Below are positions 21,561 through 32,685 of a stretch of 64,000 nt of DNA, piece after piece; the first letter of the stretch is position 1, and each line of letters opens with the position of its first letter. This DNA comes from Hordeum vulgare subsp. vulgare. Its lineage: Eukaryota; Streptophyta; Magnoliopsida; Poales; Poaceae. The notes beneath the pieces are model-generated. The model saw nothing but the letters and a program-made list of their open reading frames with translations. It searched no databases and was not told where the DNA came from. The translations under genes were made by a program, and so were the position numbers. The stretch spans positions 336,453,948 through 336,517,947 of the forward strand of contig NC_058523.1 of NCBI RefSeq assembly GCF_904849725.1, in the 5' to 3' direction.

Positions 21561-22697
21561 AATCATATTACGTAAGAACTCCCACTCAACTCAGCAGCCC
21601 TCAGGTTGTTCGAGTGTGCATGATCCAAATCCACCAACCCATGTCCGATCATCACGTGAGATGAGGTGGTTTCAATGGTGAACATCTCCATGTTGATCGT
21701 ATCTACTATATGATTCATGTTCGACCTTCCGGTCCTGTATTCCAAGGTCTTGTCTGTACATGCTAGGCTCATCAAGTTTAACCTGAGTGTTCCGCGTGTG
21801 CAAAACTGTCTTCTGCCGGCTGTATTTGAACGTAGAGTCTATCACACCCGATCATCACGTGGTGTCTCGAAACGACGAACTGTCGCAACCGTGCATACTC
21901 GGGGAGAACACAATTTTATCTTGAAATTTTAGTGAGGGATCAGTTTATAATGCTACCGTCGTCCTTAGCAAAACAAGGTGCATAAAAGGGATTAACATCA
22001 CATGCAAATCATAAGTTACATGATATGGCCATGAACTTGTGATTTTTGATCTCCATCTTCAAAGCAGTGACATGATCTCCATCATCACCTCCACAACACC
22101 ATGATCCCCATAATTGTGTTTCCATCAAGGCTGTCGTGCTAACCATGCTTGTACTAATATTGCTACCGTTCAACGATAAAGTAAAGCATTACATAGCGCT
22201 TCAGGATTGACACGTAGGTCATACAATAATTAATGACAACCCTATGGCTCCTGCCGGTTGCCGTAGCATCGACATGCAAGTCGATATTAACTATTACAAC
22301 ATGATCATCTAATAGATTAAATATATATCATCATGTCTCTGGCCATATCATATCACAACATACCTTGCGAAAACAAGTTAGACGTCCTCTAATTTGTTGT
22401 TGCATGTTTTACATGGCTGCTATGGGTATCTAGAAAGAACTCTTCTTACCTACGCAAAACCACAACGGTGATATGCAAGTTGCTATTTGACCTTCTACAA
22501 GGACAGCCTCTATCGAATCTGATTCAACTAAAGTGGGAGGGATAGACACCCGCCAGCCATCTTTATGTAAAAAGTTGCATGTGAGTCGACGGAACCGGTC
22601 TCTCGTACATGGACGAGTAAAGTTGGCCCGAGCCGCTTCATCCTATAATACCCCTGAACCAAGAAAATACTAAGGAGGGAAGCAATCTGAATGTCAA
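21561..22697 (-). other. WIS-like leader, broken by chromovirus insertion
   Basis: Non-coding leader on the minus strand sharing words with the Angela leader (for example GTGGGAGTTCTTACG near 21580 on the element strand, and the TCATCACGTGAGA region near 21650). It ends with GTCAA at 22693-22697, the left target duplication of the chromovirus. Confidence 0.7.
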
Positions 22698-25600
22698 TGT
22701 CACATCCATGACACCTTAAGCAAGTAAGTCTTGTGCTCATGTCTTCTTTGCATTGCATCTAAGAAATTTTCAACAAGATCAAAGAAAGAGGTGAAGGAAA
22801 AACTCAAACCCTAGCCACTTCTTTAAATAAAGGAAATCTCAAACTAGTTCAAATCAATGAACCCAAAATGGCCTCAAGAAAAGTTCAAACTTTCTGATAA
22901 ATCATGAAAGTAAATGAGCAATGAAGAAAACCATTTTCTTGACACTTTAAGCATTTTAAATCAATGCAAAAAGCTACTGTTTTCAAGTCTTAAATTCGAA
23001 ATCAGAAACTTTAGATTTTCAAAAATGTTGAAAACTTTAGGAATGGTTGGAAATATTCCAACAAATATTCTGGTGTGTTTGAAATAGTTTTTACAAATTA
23101 TTTGGGAGCTGAAATAAATAGTAGATCAATGTCAGCATTTAAAACAGAAATAAAACAGAAAGAAATGGGAAAGAAGTTACCTGTCGCCTAACCTGGCCCG
23201 GCCCATCTCCTTCCTGTCGTCTTCCTTCCCCCGCCAGTGGGCAGCAGGAGGTGGCCGCCGCGTACTCCGGCGCGGCCACACACCTGTGCGCCTGCCTGGC
23301 CGCCGCTTCGCGCTGGCAAGCGCGGGGATAAGCTCCCCGAGCCCGTCCCTATCCATTCCCATGCGCCAGTTCCCCCCTCCTCTCGGATCTCTCCTCCCTC
23401 CTTCTGCCGCCATTGGAGCCCGAGCAGAGCTCGAGCTCGCCGTCGTTCTAGCCTCCCCTCCTTCCTTCTGAGCCGCGCATTAGCTCCGCCGCAACTCCCT
23501 GAAGCTCCCTAGCCACGAGCCTGACGCCCAGATGCAGTGAAACGACGAGAAGCAGTCGTCCTCTTCCTCAGGTCACCGAAGATCGTCGCCGACGTTCTCC
23601 CTCTCCAGGCCGTCCCCGAGCAAACTAGCGCCACCACTGCACTCCTCTTGAGCTTGCGCGCCTTTCCCCTAAGATCTCCCCGTCGATCCCCTCCTCTAGG
23701 CCTAGTTCCATCGGAGCCCGACGAGATCCGCCGCTGCAGCTCGTCGCCGGTGGCCCTCCGGTGACCAGCTCGTCCTTCTGAGGGCACCAACAGCTTCAGG
23801 CCGTCGCGTAGATGCCGTAGGAGCTATGTCCCGTGCGCAACTCCCTTTGAATCAAAGACCCCGATGACGCCCGAACCTTGGCCGCCACCAAGCTCGTCGC
23901 CGGTATCATCTCCGGCTAGATCAGCCCCGGCTAAGTGCAGAAATGGAACCGCGGGAGAAGTGTCGTTCTTCTGGTGCTCTCCGCGCAGCGTTTGGCCCTC
24001 TGTGCGCCGTTTCCGAGCCCCCCCCCCCCCCGACGTTCTGGTGCTCGCCGGAGGCTCCCCGCCGGCGAGGACGACCTCGCCGCCGGTGGATCTCAGCTGG
24101 CCTGAGCCACTGACGGGTGGGGCCAGCATGTGGATAGTTTAGAGATAATAAAAATAAATCAGATAAATTAATAAGACACTGACATGTGGGTCTAGTGAGT
24201 TTAATTAACTAAATAAGATTAATCCTAATCTAAAATTGACCAGAGACACTAACCAGTGGGTCCCACTGGTCAGGTTTGACTTTCAACGGCCAGATGGACC
24301 TGCTGATGTCATGCTGATGCAGTAAAAGTATTTTCCAGTATAAAAATAATTCTAGAAATGTTTAAAACTTCAAAAATTCATAGAAATTAATCTGTAACTC
24401 CAATGAAAATAATTTATATATGAAAAAGTATCAGAAAAATTCAAGGAATCTGAATATTCTATTTTCAATAATGTTTGAAAAAGTTACAGAACCCAAACAT
24501 GTAGATTAATGAATAAGTCAATTCTTATAAATACTTTATAAATGGAATATGGAAAGTATTTAAATTTCTTTTTGTTTGACATGATCAAACATTGTTCTAA
24601 TAACAAACCAGCAACTTAACATGACATCCCATGCATGTTAACATCAAGTTGATCTGAGCATCAGGTCGAATCAATTAAATCGGTATCCGAGAATACCTCA
24701 TTCGAGGTGATATTTGAATTTAATTCAAATCAACTTCAAACCTAATACATGTTGATTATAATAGTATATCACCTTGCATTCTCATGCCATGCTCATGCAT
24801 CATCTTGTTTGCATATGATTGTTATTGATTGTTGTCATTCCTTCCGGTAGGCTCCGCTCCCCCGGATTCCACCGAATATCCGTCTAACGGATATTGTCCC
24901 TCCTCTGAGCAACAAGGCAAGCAACCATTTTTGATCATCCCGATAAATCCCATGTTCTTGCTCCAGCACTTATTTATTGCATTAGGATCAAATGCTTCAA
25001 CTGCTTTTGCCACGCTAGTTGAACCCACTTCCTTTGCATGACCTATCCTTGTCACAGTAAATAGACGAACCTTGCAACCTAGCATACCTGGTAGTTGCTT
25101 GAGCCATGATGTGCCTTATCCTGCTATGCATGCTATGCTTAGAGTTGTGTATGGTCTGTCATCTAGGAGATGAACAGAATTGTGAGAATGTGTTCGGTAA
25201 GCAAAGGTTGTGTGTTGAACCTGATTTGGTAAAGATACCGATGAAAGGCTGTGTAGGAGTACATGGCGGGTTGTTTCATTGGAACCGTCCTTAATAACTG
25301 AGTTCCGTGTATGTAATCCAAGACTAGATACTACCACACGTTGGGATACTTAATTGACCCTCTCGACTTATTAATCGCTTAGTACTCGGTCCAGGAGTTG
25401 CAAGTAGTTTCTGGTGTTTATAGTCATGCTGGAGGCCGTGCATAGTGCTGACCTGAGAGGTGAGCTATGATGCGGTAGGCAGTGGCACGGTGTACCAAGT
25501 GGCACCCGGATGGTGGGCTTGGGATCCCTGCGCACATCGTTTGAGGCCGTGGCAGAAACCCCGGCCGGACTTCCGTACGGGTTACTCTCAGATAGGCGAT

Positions 25601-26671
25601 AAACCTGGACTAGGTACTAGTGTGGTTAACGGTAGTGGCCGACTCCCTCGCTAGGCTTCTGCTTGAAGGTTGCCGAGGTGCATGACGTGCACATGGCGAT
25701 AAGTGGCGAGAGCGTGTGTGACGAAGTACACCCCTGCAGGGTTATGTTCTATTCGAATAGCCGCATCCGCGTATATGGACTACTTGGAGACATATGTTGT
25801 TCATAGATAACTTCAATGGCTACTCATAAAAATTGTCAATATAACCGTGAGTGTCGTGGACGACATCTCCGTATTGTGTATTGTTGTCGTGTTAGTGGAC
25901 TCGTGTGCGAGAAATCAAGTTGTCAAAATTATTTAAAAATGCAAGTTGTTTAGCCACGAGTCAAATGTTGGCTTTCCGCATGAAACCCCACAATACCTTA
26001 TTGATACCTTGCATGAGTAGTTAGTTGTCCTAAAGTCTTGTTGAGTACCTTCGTACTCATGTTTGCTTAATAAATGTTGCAGAGGTTGCTAATGACCCTA
26101 ATGGAGGGTTCTTCGTAGACATCGACGACGACGAGTAGCTGGTGTCCCAGCTACGATCTGGCCCTACGTTGGATCTATAGTATAGTCAGGCCATGTGCCC
26201 TTTTAGTTGCACCTGTCTGTCCTCGGACAGCTTTAAACTCTTCCGCTGGCTTGTAACTGAATGACTGCTATTATGGGTCGTGAGACACTTAATGTGTAAT
26301 ATTATGTGTACGGCTCTTCCGAGCCTCTTAGCTGCTGTATTTGTCCCCTGTGGGGAAATGTCACGCGATGTAATGGAGTCCCTGTAGCCTGCTACGACTC
26401 GTCTACACTCGCTGGTGACCGACACCTGCTTTGTTGGGTCATGTATGCATGTCCTTGTGCGGTACTGCCACTGTGGTTTGTGACTAGACTTGTCGATCCG
26501 GGTTCTTTGACATTGGAATGCTAGCGACACTATTGCATACGTGAGTCAAAAGACGCAAATGGTCCCGACTAAGGTAAGGCTGCAGCCGTGGAGTTAACCG
26601 TGCGTGAGACCGCAAAGAGATGTGATGTGTTATAGGCTGGATTCCTATGACTTAGGATCGGGGTCCCGACA
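22698..26671 (+). repeat. Chromovirus 5' LTR
   Basis: 3,974 bp. It carries a GC-rich segment (about 23170-24130, including a C run near 24020) between AT-rich flanks. Compared with the 3' LTR it lacks 225 bp near 26330 and about two dozen bp near 25885. ORFs in the GC-rich part are not recognisable proteins and I treat them as LTR sequence. Confidence 0.9.
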
Positions 26672-26675
26672 GCGT

Positions 26676-26687
26676 TGGTATCAGAGC
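26676..26687 (+). promoter_or_regulatory. Primer-binding site, tRNA-Met type
   Basis: TGGTATCAGAGC, the standard initiator-Met complement, begins 5 bp after the LTR end. It would prime minus-strand DNA synthesis. Confidence 0.85.
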
Positions 26688-27112
26688 CTGACTGACTGTA
26701 GGATTACTAATGCCAAACTGGTCGAAGTTGAGTTTAGAATTGCTTTAGTTATATATAAGGGAATTGTTTGTGGAAGGGAACGTAAGACTCTTGTTCTCTT
26801 CCCAAGATATTCTATTCTGGTCATCCTCGTCTTTTCTGCGGGAATTAAGGACTAGGTTACTCATCTTCTTCTAGGCTCGTGTTTCTGATCGGTAGATTAT
26901 AGGACTACGGGTCAAGAGATATTTGGGTTTCTTTCATTCCTAGGAAAAAGGGAAGTAAGTTTGATGATCACAGAGTTGAACTTGATAGTTGAGTGGTTAC
27001 CCTATTCCATTTTTGGGTTGTCTCAAAATTTGGTTTTGAGCATTTACAGCCGTTATGCTGCCCAATTTTGTATTCAGAGCTCTAATGCTTTTGCATTACT
27101 CTCTATTTATAG
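26688..27112 (+). other. Chromovirus leader before the extra ORF
   Basis: About 425 bp of AT-rich leader. The open stretches have no recognisable content. Confidence 0.5.
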
Positions 27113-27885
27113 ATGCCTGGTCGTCCTTCTCGTCAGGTGGTACGTCTGACCAGGTGCATTGATGTACCGGGTCATACGGCCATGCTGGTCAGGGTGATGT
27201 CGGTGTGCGGTTACCGCTGGCACCCCGAGTACACAGTGGAGGAACAGTACCGAGAATTCAACCAGAGCCAGTACATCTGCACTGTTAGGGTATTTCCAGA
27301 CTACCCTGGAGCTGAGAAGCCAATCCATTGGTGCTATGGGTTGGGAGTCACTGTTGACATGGCAGTACAAGATGCTGCCTATTCAATGCTGACCATTATG
27401 AGAGCGAGACATGCACTGCTGCAGAATTCAGAGTTCTGCTATGTTCCGGCCTCTCAGCCTGGTGAAGAGGGATACCTCAGTGGAGTCTATTTTGATTCTT
27501 CTATGGAGGATCCACTATTGCAATCCACTGTTGAGATGCTAGAGAACAGAGACATGGATGCTCGTGCTCTCCGCTGGAGCTTTATGCTACCCGTGCCCGT
27601 CTGTGGACGGTTTTGACGCAGCTGACACCGGTAGTCCAGACAGGGTATGGAGAGATGGAGATGCTGACTCCTGTTAGGACCCATCTTCCGGCCCACGTTG
27701 ACTGGCCAGCTATAGGAGGAGTCACACCTCTTCGGGGACCCCTCTTACCACCAGTCAGGGGACCAAGGCCACATCCGTGTCCTTATGGATCCCAGGGATC
27801 TCAGGCTAGAGTGTTTCATGATCCGCAGGTTGAGCTTCCAAGTCATGGAGGTAATCTCTATGAGATGTTCTATGCGGATGCCTGA
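27113..27885 (+). CDS. Extra ORF upstream of gag, dsRBD-like pattern, one frameshift
   Basis: ATG at 27113 opens a 167-codon frame ending TGA at 27614-27616. The next frame then continues without a gap (LTQLTPVVQTGYGEMEML ...) to TGA at 27883-27885, so one small indel near 27570-27610 probably split a protein of about 255 residues. It is in the sense direction and precedes gag, the position of the additional ORFs known in some plant Gypsy elements. Residues ~28-100 show helix (LVRVMSVCGYRWHPEYTVEE), strands (SQYICTVRVFPDY, then HWCYGLGVT) and a helix (MAVQDAAYSMLTIMRAR), the alpha-beta-beta-beta-alpha plan of a dsRNA-binding domain including the G-x-G turn and the A-x3-A-A helix. That reading is inference; no database search was made. 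The second half is Pro-rich and unrecognised. Confidence 0.6.
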
Positions 27886-28227
27886 GCTGTGAGCGGAAGG
27901 ATAGTATGGTAGTAGCCGTACGTTCACAGTCCTGCGTGACTTGTGAAGTATGCTTGTGAGGTGAAATGAATTCCAGAGGCCTAGATAAATAATGTATAGG
28001 AAGCTTGTAAGCCTCTGATGAGTAGTTTCATAATTTCAGTAGTTTGCTCTTCGGTTAAGGTTGTACTGAACTACGTAAGGGTGTGTATGAACCATGGTGT
28101 ATATCTAGAAGTTGCTTGTTACCATGTTGTTCGGATATTCATTTCCGCATTCCGTGTGTTCAGTACATTCTTAATCCATACCTAGTATTGATATGATATT
28201 GGTCTAAGCTGTGAGTTGTTTGTCAGG
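27886..28227 (+). other. Spacer between extra ORF and gag
   Basis: About 340 bp with no coding signal. It ends TTTGTCAG directly before the gag ATG, which could be a splice acceptor allowing a subgenomic message, but no donor was identified. Confidence 0.35.
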
Positions 28228-29247
28228 ATGGTGTTCACCAGGTTGAACCGTGCCCGTGGTCATGAGCAAGGCGAGGGTAGTCAAGCGTCGCAGGAAGACC
28301 TGCCTCACCCGCCCTCTCTGGCGGAAGTGATGCTTGAGGCAGAGAGAAACAAAAGGGAGACTATCCGACTGTTAGAGCGTATTGAGCAGAATACAGCTCG
28401 TCAGCCTAGGAATGTTGCAGTGTCCCTCAACGACTTTGTGAAGCTGAATCCTCCAAAGTTTCATCATTCCGTCGATCCCCTCGACGCTGATGACTGGCTG
28501 TGCAGCATCTCACGCAAGATTCGCTCTACGAATGTGTCTGAGGCCGACAAGGTCACCTTTGCGGCGTATTTCCTGGAAGGACCCGCCAATCTGTGGTGGG
28601 AGAACTTTGAAGCTATGCGTCCCGCTGAACGAGTAGCCACATGGGCAGATTTCAGTGCAGCTTTTCGTCTGCACCATATTCCAGAGGGCCTGATGGACAG
28701 AAAGAGAGAGGAGTTATGTGCCTTCACTCAGGGCAAGTTGACCGTGGATGCCTATAGCCGCGAGTTCGGTAACCTCGCCCGCTATCCAACAGAGGAGGTG
28801 TCTACTGGTGCCAAGAAGCAAGCAAGATTCCGTAAGGGTCTGAGCCCTGAGCTTCGCCGTGTTCTGCGCCTCCATGAGTGTGCAAGCTTTCAAGCCCTGG
28901 TCAACAAGGCGATCAGTGCTGAGACTGGTCATACTGACTTTGAAGCCACAAGGAAGCACTCCCATGACTTTGGCTCTTCTTCTGGTTCCGCGTTTCCCAA
29001 ACGCAGGCTCTGGGTTCCAAACAGTTCTCTGCCGCCAAGATACACTCCGAGGCCATCCTACGTGGCGCCTCAGACGAATCAGGCCAACCCTCTAGCAAAA
29101 GCTTATGGTGGTCCAGCTAGCAATGCTGCACCACGTGCCAACCAAGTGATATGCTACAAGTGTGGAGAACCAGGGCACTATTCCCGTGAGTGTCCTCAAA
29201 ATGTGGGTGCCAAGCAACCCGGAAAGTCCGTCGGGCAAGCCAAGTAG
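28228..29247 (+). CDS. Chromovirus Gag (capsid and zinc knuckle)
   Basis: Intact frame of 339 codons from the first ATG at 28228 (MVFTRLNRARGHEQGEG) to TAG at 29245. An N-terminal basic and acidic linker is followed by the Retrotrans_gag capsid domain (PPKFHHSVDPLDADDWL, LEGPANLWWENF, LHHIPEGLMDRKREEL). Then comes a Pro/Ser/Asn-rich hinge and one CCHC knuckle CYKCGEPGHYSREC near 29152-29193. Gag forms the virus-like particle and binds RNA. In most chromoviruses gag and pol are one frame; here the TAG falls between them and the downstream frame is the same, so it is probably a CAG-to-TAG mutation rather than a natural end. Confidence 0.88.
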   Translation: MVFTRLNRARGHEQGEGSQASQEDLPHPPSLAEVMLEAERNKRETIRLLERIEQNTARQPRNVAVSLNDFVKLNPPKFHHSVDPLDADDWLCSISRKIRSTNVSEADKVTFAAYFLEGPANLWWENFEAMRPAERVATWADFSAAFRLHHIPEGLMDRKREELCAFTQGKLTVDAYSREFGNLARYPTEEVSTGAKKQARFRKGLSPELRRVLRLHECASFQALVNKAISAETGHTDFEATRKHSHDFGSSSGSAFPKRRLWVPNSSLPPRYTPRPSYVAPQTNQANPLAKAYGGPASNAAPRANQVICYKCGEPGHYSRECPQNVGAKQPGKSVGQAK

Positions 29248-32200
29248 GGCAAAGCTTACTATGTGAAGCTAACTCCTGCACGTGGCCGTGTGAACTATGT
29301 GTCAGCAGAAGAAGCTGCAGAGGATCCCGACGTCATGCTGGGTACACATCTTGTTAATCATCACCCAGCGTGTGTTCTCTCTGACACTGGGTCTTCTCAT
29401 TCCTTCATTTCAGAAAGTTATGCACAGTTGCATAACATGTCTTTTTGTGATATGCCAATTCCATTGGTTGTCCAAACTCCTGGTAGTAAATGGCAAACCT
29501 CTAGGATAACCTATGACAATGAAATTCTAGTAGACAAGCTAGTTTTTCTAGCCTCATTGATAGCATTGAAATCTTCGGATATTAATATCATCTTGGGCAT
29601 GGACTGGATGACAGCTCACTATGCCAAGATTGATACTCATTCTAGAAATGTCCAGCTTACCCATCCCTCGGGTGAGATAGTAAATGTCTATACTCGAGTT
29701 GCCAAATGCCAAATCTATTCCTTAAATGCCAACCCTCTTCCGGAACTTGAAGACATTCCGGTAGTCCGTGACTTCTCGCATGTCTTTCCAGAGGAACTGC
29801 CAGGAATTCCACCTGACAGAGATGTGGAGTTTGTGATAGATCTTGTTCCGGGAACTGTCCCAATAGCCAGAAGACCATATAAGATGGCACCCCTAGAGCT
29901 AGCCGAATTTAAGAAGCAATTAGATGAGGCCTTGAACAAAGGTTTCATTCGTCCTACCTCTTCTCCTTGGGCTTGTCCCGTCCTCTTCGTCAAGAAGAAA
30001 GACGGAACGGATCGGATGGTTGTAGATTACCGACCAGTTAATCTGGTCACCATAAAGAACAAGTATCCGCTCCCCAGGATCAACGATCTGTACGATCAGC
30101 TCGCTGGATCCTTAGTCTTCTCCAAAATGGATTTGAGGTTGGGATACCATCAAATCAAGATTAAGAACGGGGACATTCCAAAAACGGCTTTTGTTACTCG
30201 TTATGGCCAATACGAGTACACCGTCATGTCTTTCGGTTTAACCAATGCCCCAGCCACCTTCTCTCGTCTGATGAATTCAATCTTCATGGAGTATTTGGAT
30301 AAATTCGTCGTGGTATACCTCGATGATATTCTCATCTACTCGAAGAACGAACAAGAACATGCCGAGCTTCTAAGGCTGGTATTAATAAAACTTCGAGAGC
30401 ATCGCCTTTATGCCAAGTTCTCAAAATGTGAATTCTGGTTACCAGAAGTGACCTATCTAGGTCACGTAATCTCTGGTAAGGGTATTGCTGTCAATCCCGA
30501 GAGAGTTCAAGCTGTCCTTGATTGGACTCAACCTGAATCGGTTAAGCAAGTTAGGAGTTTTCTTGGTCTAGCGAGCTATTGTCGCCGCTTTGTCGAGAAT
30601 TTCTCCAAGGTTGCAAAGCCTCTAACTGAACTCCTCAAGAAGGATAAAAAGTTCGAGTGGACACCACAGTGTGAGCATAGTTTTCAGGAACTGAAAAGAC
30701 GCCTGACTTCCGCACCTGTGTTGCTACCACCAGATTTTTCTAAGGACATTGTTATCTATTGCGACGCCTCGCGACAAGGATTAGGTTGCATTCTCATGCA
30801 AGACCGTCATGTGATCGCATAGGCATGTCGACAGTTGCGTCCACATGAGGATAATTATCCCACACATGACCTTGAGCTTGTAGCTGTGGTCCATGCACTA
30901 AAAACCTGGCGTCATTACCTTCTGGGTAATCGTTGTGAAATATTCACTGATCACCAAAGTCTGAAATATATCTTCACCCAGCCGGATTTGAATCTCAGGC
31001 AAAGACGGTGGGTTGAGTTGATCTCGGATTATGACTTAGGGATAACTTACACCCCGGGGAAGGCCAATGTTATGGCCGATGCACTAAGTCATAAATCTTA
31101 TTGTAACAATTTGAGGCTACAACAAGGTCAACCACATCTCTATGAGGACTTTCAAAAGTTGAATCTTCATATTGTTCCTCAAGGATTCCTTTCTACCCTG
31201 GTGGCGAAGCCTACTCTTAGGGATCAAATCATAGCCGTGCAGGCCTATGATAAGGGTATATCCCGGATCAAGGAGAATATCGCTAGCGGCAACGCTAGGG
31301 ATTTCTCCATCAATGAGAAAGGTGTTGTGTTCTTTCAGAACCGTTTAGTGGTTCCCAAGAGCAAACGTCTGCGGCAATTGATCCTTAAGGAGGCCGATGA
31401 TTCTCCTCTCACCATTCATCCCGGTAGTACTAAGATGTATTAGGATCTACGCCAGAGGTTCTGGTGGACTAGGATGAAGAGAGAAATTGCTGAGTTCGTT
31501 GCTAACTGCGACGTTTGTCATCGAGTTAAGGCAGAACATCAAAGGCCTGCTGACACCCTTCAACCTCTAGCTATTCCTGAATGGAAATGGGATAAAGTTA
31601 GTATGGATTTCATTATCGGATTTCCCAAGACCAAGAAAGGAAATAATGCTATCTTTGTGGTCATTGACCGTCTTTCCAAAGTGGCTCATTTTCTTCCTGT
31701 TCGTGAGAGCATAACAGCTAGCCAGCTAGCAGAGTTATATATCTCCCGAATAGTGTCTCTTCATGGTGTTCCCCTGGAGATTAACTCGGACCGTGGGAGT
31801 ATCTTTACTTCTCGCTTCTGGGAAAGTTTTCAGAATGTCATGGAGACTCACTTGTCTTTTAGCACTGCTTTCCATCCCCAATCAAGTGGTCAAGTAGAAA
31901 GAGTGAATCAAATCCTAGAAGATATGCTCCGAGCTTGTGTTATATCGTTCGATATGAATTGGGAGAAGTGCCTTCCACTCGCTGAATTCTCTTATAACAA
32001 TAGTTATCAATCAAGCTTGGGCAAAGCCCCTTTTGAAGTTCTCTATGGACGAAGATGTCGAACACCTCTTAATTGGTCAGAAACCGGAGAGAGGCAACTC
32101 TTTGGCCCGGACATGATCCAGGATGCAGAAGAGCAGGTTCACATTATTCGTGAAAAGTTGAAAATAGCCCAGTCTCGTCAAAAGAGCCAATATGATCGTC

Positions 32201-32670
32201 ATCATAAGGTTGTGACCTTTGAAGTTGACGAGAATGCTTACCTTCGGGTTACACCTTTGAAGGGTACCCATCGATTCGGTATCAAGGGCAAGTTGGCTCC
32301 TCGTTACATTGGTCCTTTTCGCATTCTTGCCAAACGAGGAGAAGTTGCCTACCAGTTGGAACTTCCTCCGCATCTTTCCAAGGTTCATGATGTTTTCCAC
32401 GTCTCGCAACTCAGGCGTTGCTTTTCGGATCCTATCCGTGAAGTGGACCACGAAACGCTTGATCTCCAAGATAACCTTTCATACCGAGAATACCCCGTGC
32501 GTATTCTTGATCAAGCTGAGCGTACCACTCGACGTCGAAACCTCAAGTTTCTTAAAGTTCAATGGTCAAATCATTCTGAAAAGAGGCAACGTGGGAAAGA
32601 GAGGATCGTCTCCGACTTGAGTATCCTGCGTTATTCCCGACGACTTCTAAATCTAGGGACGAGATTCCTT
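29248..32670 (+). pseudogene. Chromovirus Pol: protease, RT, RNase H, integrase, chromodomain
   Basis: Same frame as gag. Protease DTGSSHSF near 29382. RT from about 29850 with [15 protein letters not shown] and catalytic YLDDILIYS near 30316. RNase H with CDASRQGLG (30760) and [10 protein letters not shown]. Integrase zinc finger H...CDVCHRVK near 31500, core aspartates in DFIIGFP and NSDRGS, and glutamate in VERVNQ. The chromodomain begins YREYPVRILDQAERTTRR near 32480. Breaks: TAG at 30820 inside RNase H, TAG at 31441 inside the integrase finger, and one indel near 32575-32585 inside the chromodomain. After that indel the remaining chromodomain is readable in another frame, including TWERED. 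Catalytic residues are otherwise present. Confidence 0.88.
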
Positions 32671-32685
32671 TGAGTGGGGGTGAGT
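32669..32685 (+). other. Chromovirus polypurine tract
   Basis: TTTGAGTGGGGGTGAGT immediately precedes the 3' LTR. The purine run primes plus-strand synthesis, and the end of pol overlaps it. Confidence 0.7.

Larger units (their letters stand above)
16198..22697 (-). mobile_element. WIS-like Ty1/Copia retrotransposon, left part (3' half)
   Basis: Minus-strand element. On the plus strand it starts TATTGGGGAACGTCGCATGG, the complement of the CCATGCGACGTTCCCCAACA-type LTR end. The 3' LTR runs to 18038, followed by polypurine tract, RNase H, RT, integrase and gag remnants and leader. It is cut at 22697 by the chromovirus and resumes at 36914. Total non-nested length seen is about 7.2 kb. All coding parts are badly decayed. 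Confidence 0.85.

Noticed and set aside
23177..24142. Several GC-rich ORFs on both strands inside the chromovirus 5' LTR, repeated at 33165-34091 and in part in the solo LTR
   Set aside because: They lie wholly inside LTRs, have no recognisable domain, overlap on opposite strands and recur only because the LTR recurs. High GC alone makes long ORFs.
26676..26687. tRNA-like match
   Set aside because: It is a primer-binding site complementary to the end of tRNA-Met, not a tRNA gene. I saw no tRNA, rRNA or other structural RNA gene in the window.
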